Below are positions 27,311 through 36,937 of a DNA stretch of 38,481 bases, in pieces. The translations under genes were made by a program, and so were the position numbers. A model generated the notes under the pieces. That model had not been told where the DNA came from. It ran no database searches and was given only the letters and a program-made list of their open reading frames with translations. Every line of letters starts with the position of its first letter. Positions within the stretch are counted from its first letter, which is position 1. Source of the stretch: an uncultured Croceitalea sp. (lineage in GTDB: Bacteria; Bacteroidota; Bacteroidia; Flavobacteriales; Flavobacteriaceae); contig CALGQU010000180.1 of assembly GCA_937959125.1 (NCBI GenBank), positions 1-38,481 on the forward strand. Reading direction: 5' to 3'.

Positions 27311-30300
27311 ATGCAAAAAACACTAAGTCTTTTTCTAATTCTGTTTAGCAGTGCGGTACTAACAAGTACGGCCCAAGACATTGCTAGTGGGGCAAACGAT
27401 AATGGAACAAAGTTTACACCTATTTCAGAAAACCATTATCCCAAAACGGTAGGTTTTAGAAATACGGAAACTGCACTTGTCAATGGATCGTTTGTAGTAG
27501 ATAATGACGGGGAGTTTGTTAGGAATGCCAATAATAGAAGGATAAGAACACCAAGGTTTTCCCCAGAAGAGTTTGGTACGGACATGTTCCGTTTTCCAAT
27601 GATTCAAGGAAAGATGCTTCCAGAGGAAAGGAGGGATAACCCTGAATTTGCGGCTGCCGGGTATTCAAGGGCAAAGGAGTTACACCCAGAAATCAAAATA
27701 GCGATACATTGGAACGGCAGAAACCGCAGGCCGGAATTTCAAAATGAAATGGGGGAGCAGTGGTATGCAGGGCATTGGTTGTATAGGACGCCAAATACCA
27801 TTGCGGCAGCAAATGGTATAGATGAGACCCAGACACGTATACCTATTGGGGATGCAGGACCCTATCGTAACCATAATTTTGATAGGACCCTACTGGCCTT
27901 TTGCCTGTATGTGGAAGAGAATGGTGTTAAAGACTTTTATCAGAATGAATATATCATAGCAACTGGTTTTGATGCCACTACCAACGAACTTATTGTAGAT
28001 CGGGGAGCGTTCGAAACTACTGCCAGAGCCTTTGGCTCAGGTAAAGTAGGGATTGCTGAATTGGCCATGCTTGGCACACCGGGCAGGGGCAATGGAGCTA
28101 GGTTTTTTTATAATTTTTCTACACTATCGCCCCGGGACAGGTTTGGACGAACGGCAAATGAAGCACTTATTGATGAACTTGAGTTTAGGGCAAATAACGA
28201 TTTGAGTTTTATTGATGGGATAGAATTTGACGCATCTACCGTGGCTGTGGCACGTCAATTCTTTGGAGGGGCTTTTGATCTTGATTTGAATGGTGATGAA
28301 GAGACCTATGGCATGGAAAACGGAGTGAATTCCTTGTTCCTTGGCTTTTTCGATTTCTTTAAACAACTAAGGCAAAGGATGGGACCTGATTTTATTTTGA
28401 TTGCAGACTCTAGGACCTCATTTCATAACCGGGCATTTACTTTTTTGGATGGAATAGAATCTGAGAACTGGCCGCAAAAACAAGACGAGCAAGCTATGAG
28501 ACAATGGTCTTCCGGTATTGCAAGACACCAATATGTAGATACCCACGTTTCCCAAGGCCCCAATAAATTCAGTCAGTTTAATACTAGGGTCTATGAAACG
28601 GATAATATAGTACGTTTGTCCCAGGTGGCTGCCGCAAGTCTAAACGCTGGCCATACCTCCAACTATTATCTGGGCAGCGAAACAGATGATATTATTGGTT
28701 GGACGGATGAAATGAGTAAAGGCAAGGAGAACGACTTTAGTGGTTGGCTTGGAAACCCAACTGGAGAAATGATGCGCTTGGCATCCCAACAACCCAATCT
28801 TTTTGCCAATGGCCCTGCGGCAAAATATAACAATCTGGTGTTTAGGGGAAATGGTGAAACCACAGATACTTTTCTGCCAAAATCTACCGTAGTTATTGAT
28901 GATATTCCAAACGCAAGTAATGAAATCTATTTTACCATAAAAATCAATGCTGCGCAATTACGTGATTACCCTATTGGATATGACAGACTGTGTAGGGTAA
29001 CTATAACCCAAAGCGGCAATAGTCTTCCCAATGGAGAAACACCTCCGGCTGGTAATGGGGCACCAGAAGAATATACCCAAGAATTTTACGTGGATGCAGA
29101 TGGAGAGGAATATGGTATTTACTTTAGATGGTTAAATAAGGATAACCTTAGTCTCACTTTTGAAATGGAAGGCATTGAAACAGCGGTAATAGAGTCTATT
29201 ACCGCACATGACCATCCAGATATCATTTATCGAGAATTTGAGAACGGTATCGTAGTGGGAAATCCTTCCACATCGGAATATACTTTTGATTTGGGTACAA
29301 TTTTCCCAGGACAGACTTTTAAGCGAATAGATGGCTTTTTTCATCCTGATGTGAACAATGGCGAGGCTGTAGGAGAGGATATTACGCTGGCCAGTTTGGA
29401 CGGCATCTTTTTGGAAAAGGTGTTCCAGGATAGTGATGATGATGGTATTTTGGATAATGAAGAAGAAGATTTGGGAACCGATCCCGATGATCCTGATAGT
29501 GATGATGATGGTATTTTGGATGGTGATGAGGTTGATAACGGCACGGATCCCTTGGACCCGGATACCGATGATGACGGTGTTAGGGACAATGAGGATGTTG
29601 GCCCACTGGACCCCAATTCCGATAGTGATGGAGATAATGTTGGGGACAATGAAGAAACTAGCAATGGTACCGATCCGCTAAACCCAGATACCGATGGTGA
29701 TGGTTTAGAAGACGATGTTGATCCAGACCCATTGAACCCAGAAGAAGAGGAGATGGATAACGGGGATACAGAAGAAACCAATGAAGATGGCAATGAGGGA
29801 TCTGATGAAGGTTCTGATGAAGGTTCTGATGGGATGGACGAAGATGAAGGCACTACCGGAGAAGATGACAGTACGGATATGGACGGCACCGATGAAGGAA
29901 ATGAGGAAGAAGATGAGGGGTCATCTGATGAAGGTACTGATGGGATGGACGAAGATGAAGACATTACCGGAGAAGATAGCGATACGGATATGGATGGCAC
30001 CGATGAAGGGAATGGGGAAGAAGATGAGGAATCTGATGAAAATACTGATGGGACGGAGGAAGATGAAGGCACTACCGAGGAAGATAACGACACAGATGGT
30101 ACCGAAGAAGATACAGCTGACGACACGGAAAACCCTGATGAAAATGGAACCAACGGACTTGAAGAAGAAGACCAAATCGAAATATTTGCCTATCCAAACC
30201 CGGTTACGGATTGGTTGCTGTTAAATGGTGTAGAAGCCGGTAGTTTTATTTCGGTATATGATATTAGCGGAAGAAACCTTATGTTCACCATCTATGATGA

Positions 30301-30391
30301 ATCCCAAATACCCATGCAGAATTTTAGTTCTGGCACCTATATTTTGGAAATCAATGGGCAGACGCAAATAAAAATTTTAATTAATAGATAA
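27311..30391 (+). CDS. Secreted putative glycoside-hydrolase-like protein with thrombospondin type 3 repeats, acidic linker and T9SS type A sorting domain
   Basis: Signal peptide [22 protein letters not shown]; large N-terminal enzyme-like domain ([16 protein letters not shown]...DGIEFDAS...FILIADSRT); [24 protein letters not shown] repeats; Asp/Glu-rich repeats; C-terminus [30 protein letters not shown]...[21 protein letters not shown]. Confidence 0.85.
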   Translation: MQKTLSLFLILFSSAVLTSTAQDIASGANDNGTKFTPISENHYPKTVGFRNTETALVNGSFVVDNDGEFVRNANNRRIRTPRFSPEEFGTDMFRFPMIQGKMLPEERRDNPEFAAAGYSRAKELHPEIKIAIHWNGRNRRPEFQNEMGEQWYAGHWLYRTPNTIAAANGIDETQTRIPIGDAGPYRNHNFDRTLLAFCLYVEENGVKDFYQNEYIIATGFDATTNELIVDRGAFETTARAFGSGKVGIAELAMLGTPGRGNGARFFYNFSTLSPRDRFGRTANEALIDELEFRANNDLSFIDGIEFDASTVAVARQFFGGAFDLDLNGDEETYGMENGVNSLFLGFFDFFKQLRQRMGPDFILIADSRTSFHNRAFTFLDGIESENWPQKQDEQAMRQWSSGIARHQYVDTHVSQGPNKFSQFNTRVYETDNIVRLSQVAAASLNAGHTSNYYLGSETDDIIGWTDEMSKGKENDFSGWLGNPTGEMMRLASQQPNLFANGPAAKYNNLVFRGNGETTDTFLPKSTVVIDDIPNASNEIYFTIKINAAQLRDYPIGYDRLCRVTITQSGNSLPNGETPPAGNGAPEEYTQEFYVDADGEEYGIYFRWLNKDNLSLTFEMEGIETAVIESITAHDHPDIIYREFENGIVVGNPSTSEYTFDLGTIFPGQTFKRIDGFFHPDVNNGEAVGEDITLASLDGIFLEKVFQDSDDDGILDNEEEDLGTDPDDPDSDDDGILDGDEVDNGTDPLDPDTDDDGVRDNEDVGPLDPNSDSDGDNVGDNEETSNGTDPLNPDTDGDGLEDDVDPDPLNPEEEEMDNGDTEETNEDGNEGSDEGSDEGSDGMDEDEGTTGEDDSTDMDGTDEGNEEEDEGSSDEGTDGMDEDEDITGEDSDTDMDGTDEGNGEEDEESDENTDGTEEDEGTTEEDNDTDGTEEDTADDTENPDENGTNGLEEEDQIEIFAYPNPVTDWLLLNGVEAGSFISVYDISGRNLMFTIYDESQIPMQNFSSGTYILEINGQTQIKILINR
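29824..30150 (+). repeat. Imperfect 108-111 bp (36-37 aa) tandem repeats in the acidic linker
   Basis: GATGGGATGGACGAAGATGAAG begins at 29828 and 29939, with a diverged copy at 30047; protein unit [ST][25 protein letters not shown]. Confidence 0.85.
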
Positions 30392-30414
30392 ACGGTTTTC
30401 GAAATAAACCTAGG

Positions 30415-30450
30415 CGTAGCATCTTTCTATGAAAGGTGCTGCGTTTTTTT
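30415..30450 (+). terminator. Rho-independent terminator
   Basis: CGTAGCATCTTTC-tat-GAAAGGTGCTGCG-TTTTTTT hairpin with wobble pairs and a U-tract, just after the stop at 30391. Confidence 0.85.
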
Positions 30451-30679
30451 AGATTTTAAGGAATCTACTTTAATTAGTATCGTCACGGGATAGAATACTC
30501 CGAGGCCTGCACTTCCGGCAGATGGGCTTGCCAAAATAAATTAAAATTCAGTTTCGTATAAATGCCTTGTGGGTTTGCGACGAGGTAATTTGCTGGTGGT
30601 GTCCCTATGTTTCAATAAAGAAATAATCTTTTTACCATATAGCAACATATTTTCTTTCTTGAAAAAAAGAACTTATCTT

Positions 30680-33499
30680 TTGAGAGGTGTTAAAAAGAAA
30701 CCATTGAAATATACTTTCCCTCTTTTATGCTTCTTATTTTTTGGGTTACATGCCCAAGAATTGCCGCCCATCCAAAACTACCAGCCGGAAGAATATCACG
30801 GTGAAAATCAGAATTGGGATATTTCGCAGTCTTTGGATAAGCTGATATATGTAGCCAATAATAAGGGATTGTTAGAATTCAATGGGGCCAGTTGGAGTCT
30901 TTATCCGTCGCCCAATGAAACTATTATGCGTTCCGTAAAAGTAGTGGGCGATCGCATTTATACCGGTTCTTTTATGGAATTTGGCTATTGGACAAAGAAT
31001 AGCGTAGGGGGTCTGGACTACACTTCTATAGCCAGTACACTCTCTGTAGGACTTTTAGAGGATGAGGAGTTTTGGAACATTATTGCCTTAGAGGATTTTA
31101 TGGTGTTCCAATCCTTAAAGAGGATTTACATCTATAATGTTGGTAATAAAACGATAAGCACTATTTCTTCTAAAAACACCATTACAAAAATGTTTTTGGT
31201 AGACGGCACTGTTTATTTCCAACGTTTGGGCCAAGGATTGTTCAAAATCCAATCAGGAAAGGATATCCTGGTTTCAAATGCACCCCTTGCTAAGGATGAT
31301 GAGATCATCAATGTATTTGGTAAGGAAGAAAATTTGCTTTTGCTCACCAAGAACAACGGCTTCTTTAAAATCAATGCATTGGGAGGTTTAAGCGCTGCGG
31401 ACAATTATCCTAATAAAATGTTGAAGGATCTTAGCTTATATGATGGTATTCAACTAAAGGATGGAACATACGCTTTAGGAACAATATCCAATGGCCTTAT
31501 ATCCTTGGATAGTAATGGTAAATTAGAGTATCAAATCAATCAGAACAATGGCCTATCCAACAATACGGTACTTGCACTTTTTGAAGATATGGCCAGTAAT
31601 ATTTGGTTGGGCTTAGATCATGGAATTAGTTATGTCAACGTAAAATCACCCTACAGGAATTTTAATGATTATGACGGGGATTTAGGGAGTGTATATGCAG
31701 CGGCTTTGCATCAAGGCAACCTTTATCTAGGTACTAATCAGGGACTCTATTACAAGGTTTATGGGACTAATGATCGGTTTAAATTGATTACGGGTACGCA
31801 AGGACAGGTTTGGTCGCTACAGGAATTTAACGGTATTCTTTTGTGTGGCCACCATAAAGGCACTTTTCAGATAAAGGATACCAGTGCAGAACAAATAAGT
31901 GAGGTCCAGGGGGCTTGGAAATTTTCCCGACCGGACAATACCTACAATATATTATTGCAAGGGAATTATGATGGACTTTATGTATTGGTTTTTGACGGTA
32001 CCACATGGAAACTTAAAAATAAGATCGTAGGTTTTAACAATTCTTCCCGGTATTTTGAAACCTTGGGAAATACCATTTTTGTAAATCATGAGTATAACGG
32101 TGTGTTTGAGTTAAAGGTGAATCCAGGTTATACCAAAGTAGAACAAGTGGTAAAAGATACCCAGATAAAAGGTTCGAAATCAGGGCTTATAAAGTATCGC
32201 GGGGATTTACTTTACGCTTATAAAAAAGGAATTTTCAAGTATAATGTGGACCAAAATACATTTATACGGGATACGGTATTGAGCAAGGTATATTCTTCCC
32301 ATACCTATGAATCTGGCAAACTCATCACGGATACTTTAGATAACACACTTTGGATATTTACCAAACCCGGCATATCATTTGTTACCCCAACAGCCTTATC
32401 CAGTGACCTTCAAATTAAATCCATACCGCTAAACAAGGAAATGAGAGATGGTATCTTGGGCTATGAGAACATCATAAACCTTGGGGATAGCAGGTATCTT
32501 CTGGGTAAGACTTCTGGCTATACCATTTTTGACCTTAGGCAATCCATACCATTGGATTTTGAAGTACAATTGTCCAGTGTGGCCAATATCAACTTTAGGA
32601 AAAATGAGGATTTTGTTCCAAAAGATGTTTTGGGAGAGTTTAGTAGTAATCAAAATGATTTTCATTTTTCTTTTTACGTTCCGGAATATCAGAAGTATTT
32701 GGAAACACAGTATCAATATAAATTAGAGGGCATATATGATGATTGGAGCGGTTGGACCAATGATGTTGAGGTCCTTTATGAAAATTTGCCATATGGAGAC
32801 TATGAGTTTAGGGTACAGGCAAGGTTAGGAAATCAAAAATCCTCCAATGTTGCAGCGTATAGTTTTACAATCGATAGGCCTTGGTTTATTTCAAATGTCA
32901 TGCTAGCGACTTATATCATTGGGGTTATTTTTTTCTCCCTGTTCATGCACAACGTCTATAACAAGTATTACCGCAGACAACGAGAAAAATTGGTGGAGAA
33001 AAATAAGAGGGAATTGGAATTTGCGCAAATGCAAAGCGAAAAAGAAATCATTAAAATAAAAAATCAACAACTACAGCAAGAAAATAAATCGAAGACCAAA
33101 GAATTGGCTGCTTCCACTATGAGTATCATTAAAAAGAATGAGCTTTTAGGTAAAATTAAAAAAGAGTTGGTAAATTCCGTTGGAGATGAAAGTTCTATAA
33201 AACCGGTAGTTCAGATTATAGATAAGAACCTTAACCAGAGTGATGATTGGGAAATGTTCCAAGAAGCGTTCAACAATGCAGATAGTACCTTTCTAAAAAC
33301 GGTAAAATCCTTGCATCCTAAGCTTTCCCCAAACGATTTAAAATTGTGCGCGTATTTAAGATTAAACCTCTCGTCTAAAGAAATTGCACAACTACTGAAT
33401 ATTTCCCCAAGAAGTGTGGAAATCAAACGATATCGTTTACGTAAAAAGTTGGATCTAAACCATGAAGATAACCTTGTAAACTACATCTTAGAGGTATAA
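30680..33499 (+). CDS. Membrane-tethered regulator: beta-propeller sensor, Y_Y_Y domain, TM helix, coiled coil, LuxR-type HTH
   Basis: Signal/TM FPLLCFLFFGLHAQ; propeller-like NGLSNNTVLALFEDMASNIWLGLDHGISYV; Y_Y_Y-like YQYKLEGIYDDWSGWTNDVEVLYENLPYGDYEFRVQA; TM; HTH LSPNDLKLCAYLRLNLSSKEIAQLLNISPRSVEIKRYRLRKKL. The ORF is open from GTG 30569; TTG 30680 places the signal peptide at the N-terminus, so the start is uncertain. Confidence 0.88.
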   Translation: MRGVKKKPLKYTFPLLCFLFFGLHAQELPPIQNYQPEEYHGENQNWDISQSLDKLIYVANNKGLLEFNGASWSLYPSPNETIMRSVKVVGDRIYTGSFMEFGYWTKNSVGGLDYTSIASTLSVGLLEDEEFWNIIALEDFMVFQSLKRIYIYNVGNKTISTISSKNTITKMFLVDGTVYFQRLGQGLFKIQSGKDILVSNAPLAKDDEIINVFGKEENLLLLTKNNGFFKINALGGLSAADNYPNKMLKDLSLYDGIQLKDGTYALGTISNGLISLDSNGKLEYQINQNNGLSNNTVLALFEDMASNIWLGLDHGISYVNVKSPYRNFNDYDGDLGSVYAAALHQGNLYLGTNQGLYYKVYGTNDRFKLITGTQGQVWSLQEFNGILLCGHHKGTFQIKDTSAEQISEVQGAWKFSRPDNTYNILLQGNYDGLYVLVFDGTTWKLKNKIVGFNNSSRYFETLGNTIFVNHEYNGVFELKVNPGYTKVEQVVKDTQIKGSKSGLIKYRGDLLYAYKKGIFKYNVDQNTFIRDTVLSKVYSSHTYESGKLITDTLDNTLWIFTKPGISFVTPTALSSDLQIKSIPLNKEMRDGILGYENIINLGDSRYLLGKTSGYTIFDLRQSIPLDFEVQLSSVANINFRKNEDFVPKDVLGEFSSNQNDFHFSFYVPEYQKYLETQYQYKLEGIYDDWSGWTNDVEVLYENLPYGDYEFRVQARLGNQKSSNVAAYSFTIDRPWFISNVMLATYIIGVIFFSLFMHNVYNKYYRRQREKLVEKNKRELEFAQMQSEKEIIKIKNQQLQQENKSKTKELAASTMSIIKKNELLGKIKKELVNSVGDESSIKPVVQIIDKNLNQSDDWEMFQEAFNNADSTFLKTVKSLHPKLSPNDLKLCAYLRLNLSSKEIAQLLNISPRSVEIKRYRLRKKLDLNHEDNLVNYILEV

Positions 33500-33656
33500 A
33501 CTACTTTACAAACAATTTTTTCCCCTCAACATTTTTTGAAAACACCTTAACATTACCTATACAAAATTGCCTATTTGAAAAAGTGAGGGCGATATCATCA
33601 TTTTTTAACATTCCTCTTCATGACTTGATATACTTGGCTTTCGGCGCAATTTTAAT

Positions 33657-33692
33657 ATGATAATCGCATAAAAACAGGTACTAAATTATCAT
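33657..33692. promoter_or_regulatory. Inverted repeat upstream of the glycosidase-barrel gene (candidate operator)
   Basis: ATGATAAT (33657-33664), 20-nt spacer, ATTATCAT (33685-33692); arms perfectly complementary. Confidence 0.4.
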
Positions 33693-33768
33693 GTATGCTT
33701 TTTGTTGTGGTGAAATTTATGAGAATAATAATTTTTAACAATATGTTTAGACTATCAAATTAAACTAC

Positions 33769-36700
33769 ATGAATACATTGTTAAAAAGATTGGTCAAGCT
33801 CAGCTTTTTTCTTCTTACCACAACACTGTTAGCACAAACTGCTCAAGTAAAAGTGGTAAATGACGACAAGGGAGCACAATTGATGGTAAACGGTGAAAAG
33901 TTTATGATTAATGGTATGAATTGGGATTATATCCCAATTGGAACCAACACCGTAAATGCAGATTTCTGGAAAAAACCGGATGATGTTATTAAAGCAGGGT
34001 TGGATACGGAAATGTCCTTGCTAAAAAACATGGGAGTTAACGTTATACGCCAGTATACGGGAGTCCCTGCAAGATGGATACGGTATATCTACGAGAATTA
34101 CGGTATCTATACCATGTTGAACCATTCCTTTGGTCGGTATGGATTAACATTGGACGGCGTTTGGACACCCGTAACCATATATTCTGAAGAACGGACCCAG
34201 AAATTCTTGCTGGACGAAATGAAAGGTTTGGTAGAAGGATATAAGAATACGCCAGGACTCCTATTATATCTGTTAGGCAACGAGAACAATTACGGCTTAT
34301 TTTGGGCAGGTGCGGAAACGGAGGATTTCCCGGATGGCCAGGAAAAGATAAACGCTGTTGGTGAATTGCGCGGTAGGCCCATGTACCGATTGATGAATGA
34401 AGCCGCCAAAATGATGAAGGCGATAGATACATCGCACCCGGTAGCCATATGTAACGGAGATGTTCTGTTTATTGATATTGTAGCGGAAGAATGTAAAGAC
34501 ATTGATATCTACGGCACCAACACCTACAGGGGCGTTTCCTTTGGCGATATGTTCGATGTGGTAAAGGAAAAGTTGGATAAACCCATTATGTTCACGGAGT
34601 TTGGTGCGGACGCTTTTAGCGCCATAGAACAAAAGGAAGATCAGTATTCCCAAGCGTACTATATGGTAGGCAATTGGAAGGAGATTTATGAAAATGCCGC
34701 AGGTTTGGGCAAGGCCAATAATTCCATTGGAGGGTTTACCTTCCAATTTAGTGATGGATGGTGGAAATTTGGTTTTGATGACAGAAAGAACGCCGATCTT
34801 CATGATAACAACGCTTCTTGGTCCAATGGTGGTTATGCCAGGGACCTTCCTGCTGAAGGGGAAAATAACATGAACGAAGAGTGGTTCGGTATCTGTGCAA
34901 AAGGCCCAACCAGCCCTAGGGGACTTTATGAGCTGTATCCTAGAGCAGCCTACTATGCCTTAAAAGAAGCCCATAAATTGAATCCCTATGAGACAGGTGT
35001 GGATTTGCCGTTCATTGATAATTATTTTGGGAACATAGAGCTAGCCGATGCCGTACTACGCGCTAGGGGAGATAAAGCCGCCCTGTCCGGACAGCAAACA
35101 AGTAAGCTTAGATTAAGCAACTTGCAGGCAAAGTTTACCACCTTTAATACGGGGGGTAACCTAACTACAACGCCAGAAAATGCAGATCCTACGCAACAGG
35201 TTTTTCCTAATCAGCAAGGGTTCGATTTTCAACAATCCTATTTTGTAGGCGTGGAAGGTAATCCTGCATCAAACGTAAGGGCAGAAGTCAACTTCAATGT
35301 CCTTGGAAATGTGGCCCAAAACCCTATTGATGAAATCTTTTATGAAAATCGTGGTCGGCCCATAACCGTGGAAACGGATCAAGGTCCGGTCGTACTTAAC
35401 GATGTAAATAGGGTTCAGGTATATAATGCTTCTTTTGAATGGAATGCCAAGGATTTTGATGTACGGGGATTCTTTAGGACAGGCCATTACCATTGGGGTT
35501 ACGAAGGGGATTTTTTCGGACTGTATCCAGAAGCCAACTACGGACCTAATCTAGATATCTATAACGGGGAGACCTCCGGTATTGAGGTTGATGGCAAACG
35601 TGCTTTCAAAGGATTTAAGGCCGCCTTCGGTCCACAATTGTGGTGGGGGGCCAACCCAGCGGTTTTGTTGAAATATTCCAAGAAATTTGGCAAGTATGAC
35701 ATCACGGGTATTTTTCATGAAGACGTAGATGATTTTGGCACCATTGTATCCTCTTTGGCCGTTCCGCAACCAAGAACAAGAAGGGGAACCATACATATAG
35801 AAAGAAAGTTTGGAGAACATCTGAATGTTGAAGTGGGTGGTATTTGGGGTGGACAGCCCTTGAACGGCAGGGAATTCCAGTTCACGGAAGAAGATGACCC
35901 AAACAGCCCTGTTTTTGTGGATCAAGTGGATACTAAGGATAATTGGGGAGGTAAAGCCAAGATTACATATGAAGGCGGAAAATTCAATTGGTACGCTCAA
36001 GGAGCCGTTATGGGATTGGTTGCCGGTGGCGGTGCAGACGCCACAAAAACCTTTACCGGATGGCGCTTAAAGGATAGCGGTAGTGGTAATCAGACCAACT
36101 TTCTAACCGGTTTTACGGTAAGTGCGGGTAATGTGCAGATCGCTCCAAACTTTTTATGGCAAAAACCTATTGTAGGGCCAATTCCCAATGGTATTGGCGG
36201 TGCAGGCAGGTTACGTAATATTTTGGACGATCCTTTTGTGGTACGTGCAAATAGGGAAACCGTAGCTGGGGAATTGTTGCTCACCTTTGATCCCACGCCG
36301 GGAACTTGGTTTTATGAATGGGACAATGATCGTTCAGAAGACGCAAAACTGGCGGTAAGTACAGGTTTCGTTTTTCGCCATCATCCCACGGCTCAAGATG
36401 CAGCTATCGGATTCTTAGGCAATCGTACCTTATTTGCATTTCCCGGTTCAGCACCGGCTAGAAACCTTTGGGAAAGCAATACGCGTTTGGTATCCAAGGT
36501 AAGTCCAGATTTAGGCTTAATTGCCAACTTATACTTTGGAAATGCCCAAGCACGCGGTAGTGATGAACGACTGATCGAACGGGTAGGTGGAGATATAAGG
36601 CTCATTTACAAAAAAATAAAGGTGCAACACGCCTTCAAGATCAACGATTGGGGTCCCTTTGACTTCCATCGTGATTTTAACTTGACCTTCCCAGTACAGT

Positions 36701-36927
36701 TAATGCTGGACATCTCAACTACCGTAGGTAAACAAGATTGGTTCATTCTTCCAAGTACCCAAATTGGTATTCGCGGAACATGGCGTTCGCTCAATGAATT
36801 CTCACCTCGGTTTTTACCAAATGCCATGGAAGAATTCGCTACGGAACCTACCATAAGTCCAGTTGGCTTTGGCAACGGTAACGAATGGGAAATTAGAACA
36901 TATGTACATATTAACATCGGGAAATAA
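33769..36927 (+). CDS. Clan GH-A type glycosidase (GH2-like TIM barrel) fused to a predicted outer-membrane beta-barrel
   Basis: Signal peptide FFLLTTTLLAQT; TIM-barrel N-terminus with LLGNENNYG (Glu172) and MFTEFGAD (Glu277); C-terminal ~600 aa of alternating amphipathic strands with aromatic/Gly-rich turns typical of OM barrels. Confidence 0.82.
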   Translation: MNTLLKRLVKLSFFLLTTTLLAQTAQVKVVNDDKGAQLMVNGEKFMINGMNWDYIPIGTNTVNADFWKKPDDVIKAGLDTEMSLLKNMGVNVIRQYTGVPARWIRYIYENYGIYTMLNHSFGRYGLTLDGVWTPVTIYSEERTQKFLLDEMKGLVEGYKNTPGLLLYLLGNENNYGLFWAGAETEDFPDGQEKINAVGELRGRPMYRLMNEAAKMMKAIDTSHPVAICNGDVLFIDIVAEECKDIDIYGTNTYRGVSFGDMFDVVKEKLDKPIMFTEFGADAFSAIEQKEDQYSQAYYMVGNWKEIYENAAGLGKANNSIGGFTFQFSDGWWKFGFDDRKNADLHDNNASWSNGGYARDLPAEGENNMNEEWFGICAKGPTSPRGLYELYPRAAYYALKEAHKLNPYETGVDLPFIDNYFGNIELADAVLRARGDKAALSGQQTSKLRLSNLQAKFTTFNTGGNLTTTPENADPTQQVFPNQQGFDFQQSYFVGVEGNPASNVRAEVNFNVLGNVAQNPIDEIFYENRGRPITVETDQGPVVLNDVNRVQVYNASFEWNAKDFDVRGFFRTGHYHWGYEGDFFGLYPEANYGPNLDIYNGETSGIEVDGKRAFKGFKAAFGPQLWWGANPAVLLKYSKKFGKYDITGIFHEDVDDFGTIVSSLAVPQPRTRRGTIHIERKFGEHLNVEVGGIWGGQPLNGREFQFTEEDDPNSPVFVDQVDTKDNWGGKAKITYEGGKFNWYAQGAVMGLVAGGGADATKTFTGWRLKDSGSGNQTNFLTGFTVSAGNVQIAPNFLWQKPIVGPIPNGIGGAGRLRNILDDPFVVRANRETVAGELLLTFDPTPGTWFYEWDNDRSEDAKLAVSTGFVFRHHPTAQDAAIGFLGNRTLFAFPGSAPARNLWESNTRLVSKVSPDLGLIANLYFGNAQARGSDERLIERVGGDIRLIYKKIKVQHAFKINDWGPFDFHRDFNLTFPVQLMLDISTTVGKQDWFILPSTQIGIRGTWRSLNEFSPRFLPNAMEEFATEPTISPVGFGNGNEWEIRTYVHINIGK

Positions 36928-36937
36928 AAACAACAAA

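Noticed and set aside
29341-30153. 270-aa Ser/Pro-rich minus-strand ORF
   Set aside because: Shadow of the GAT/GAA-rich acidic repeat in the sense gene 27311-30391; low-complexity antisense translation with no initiation signal or independent support.
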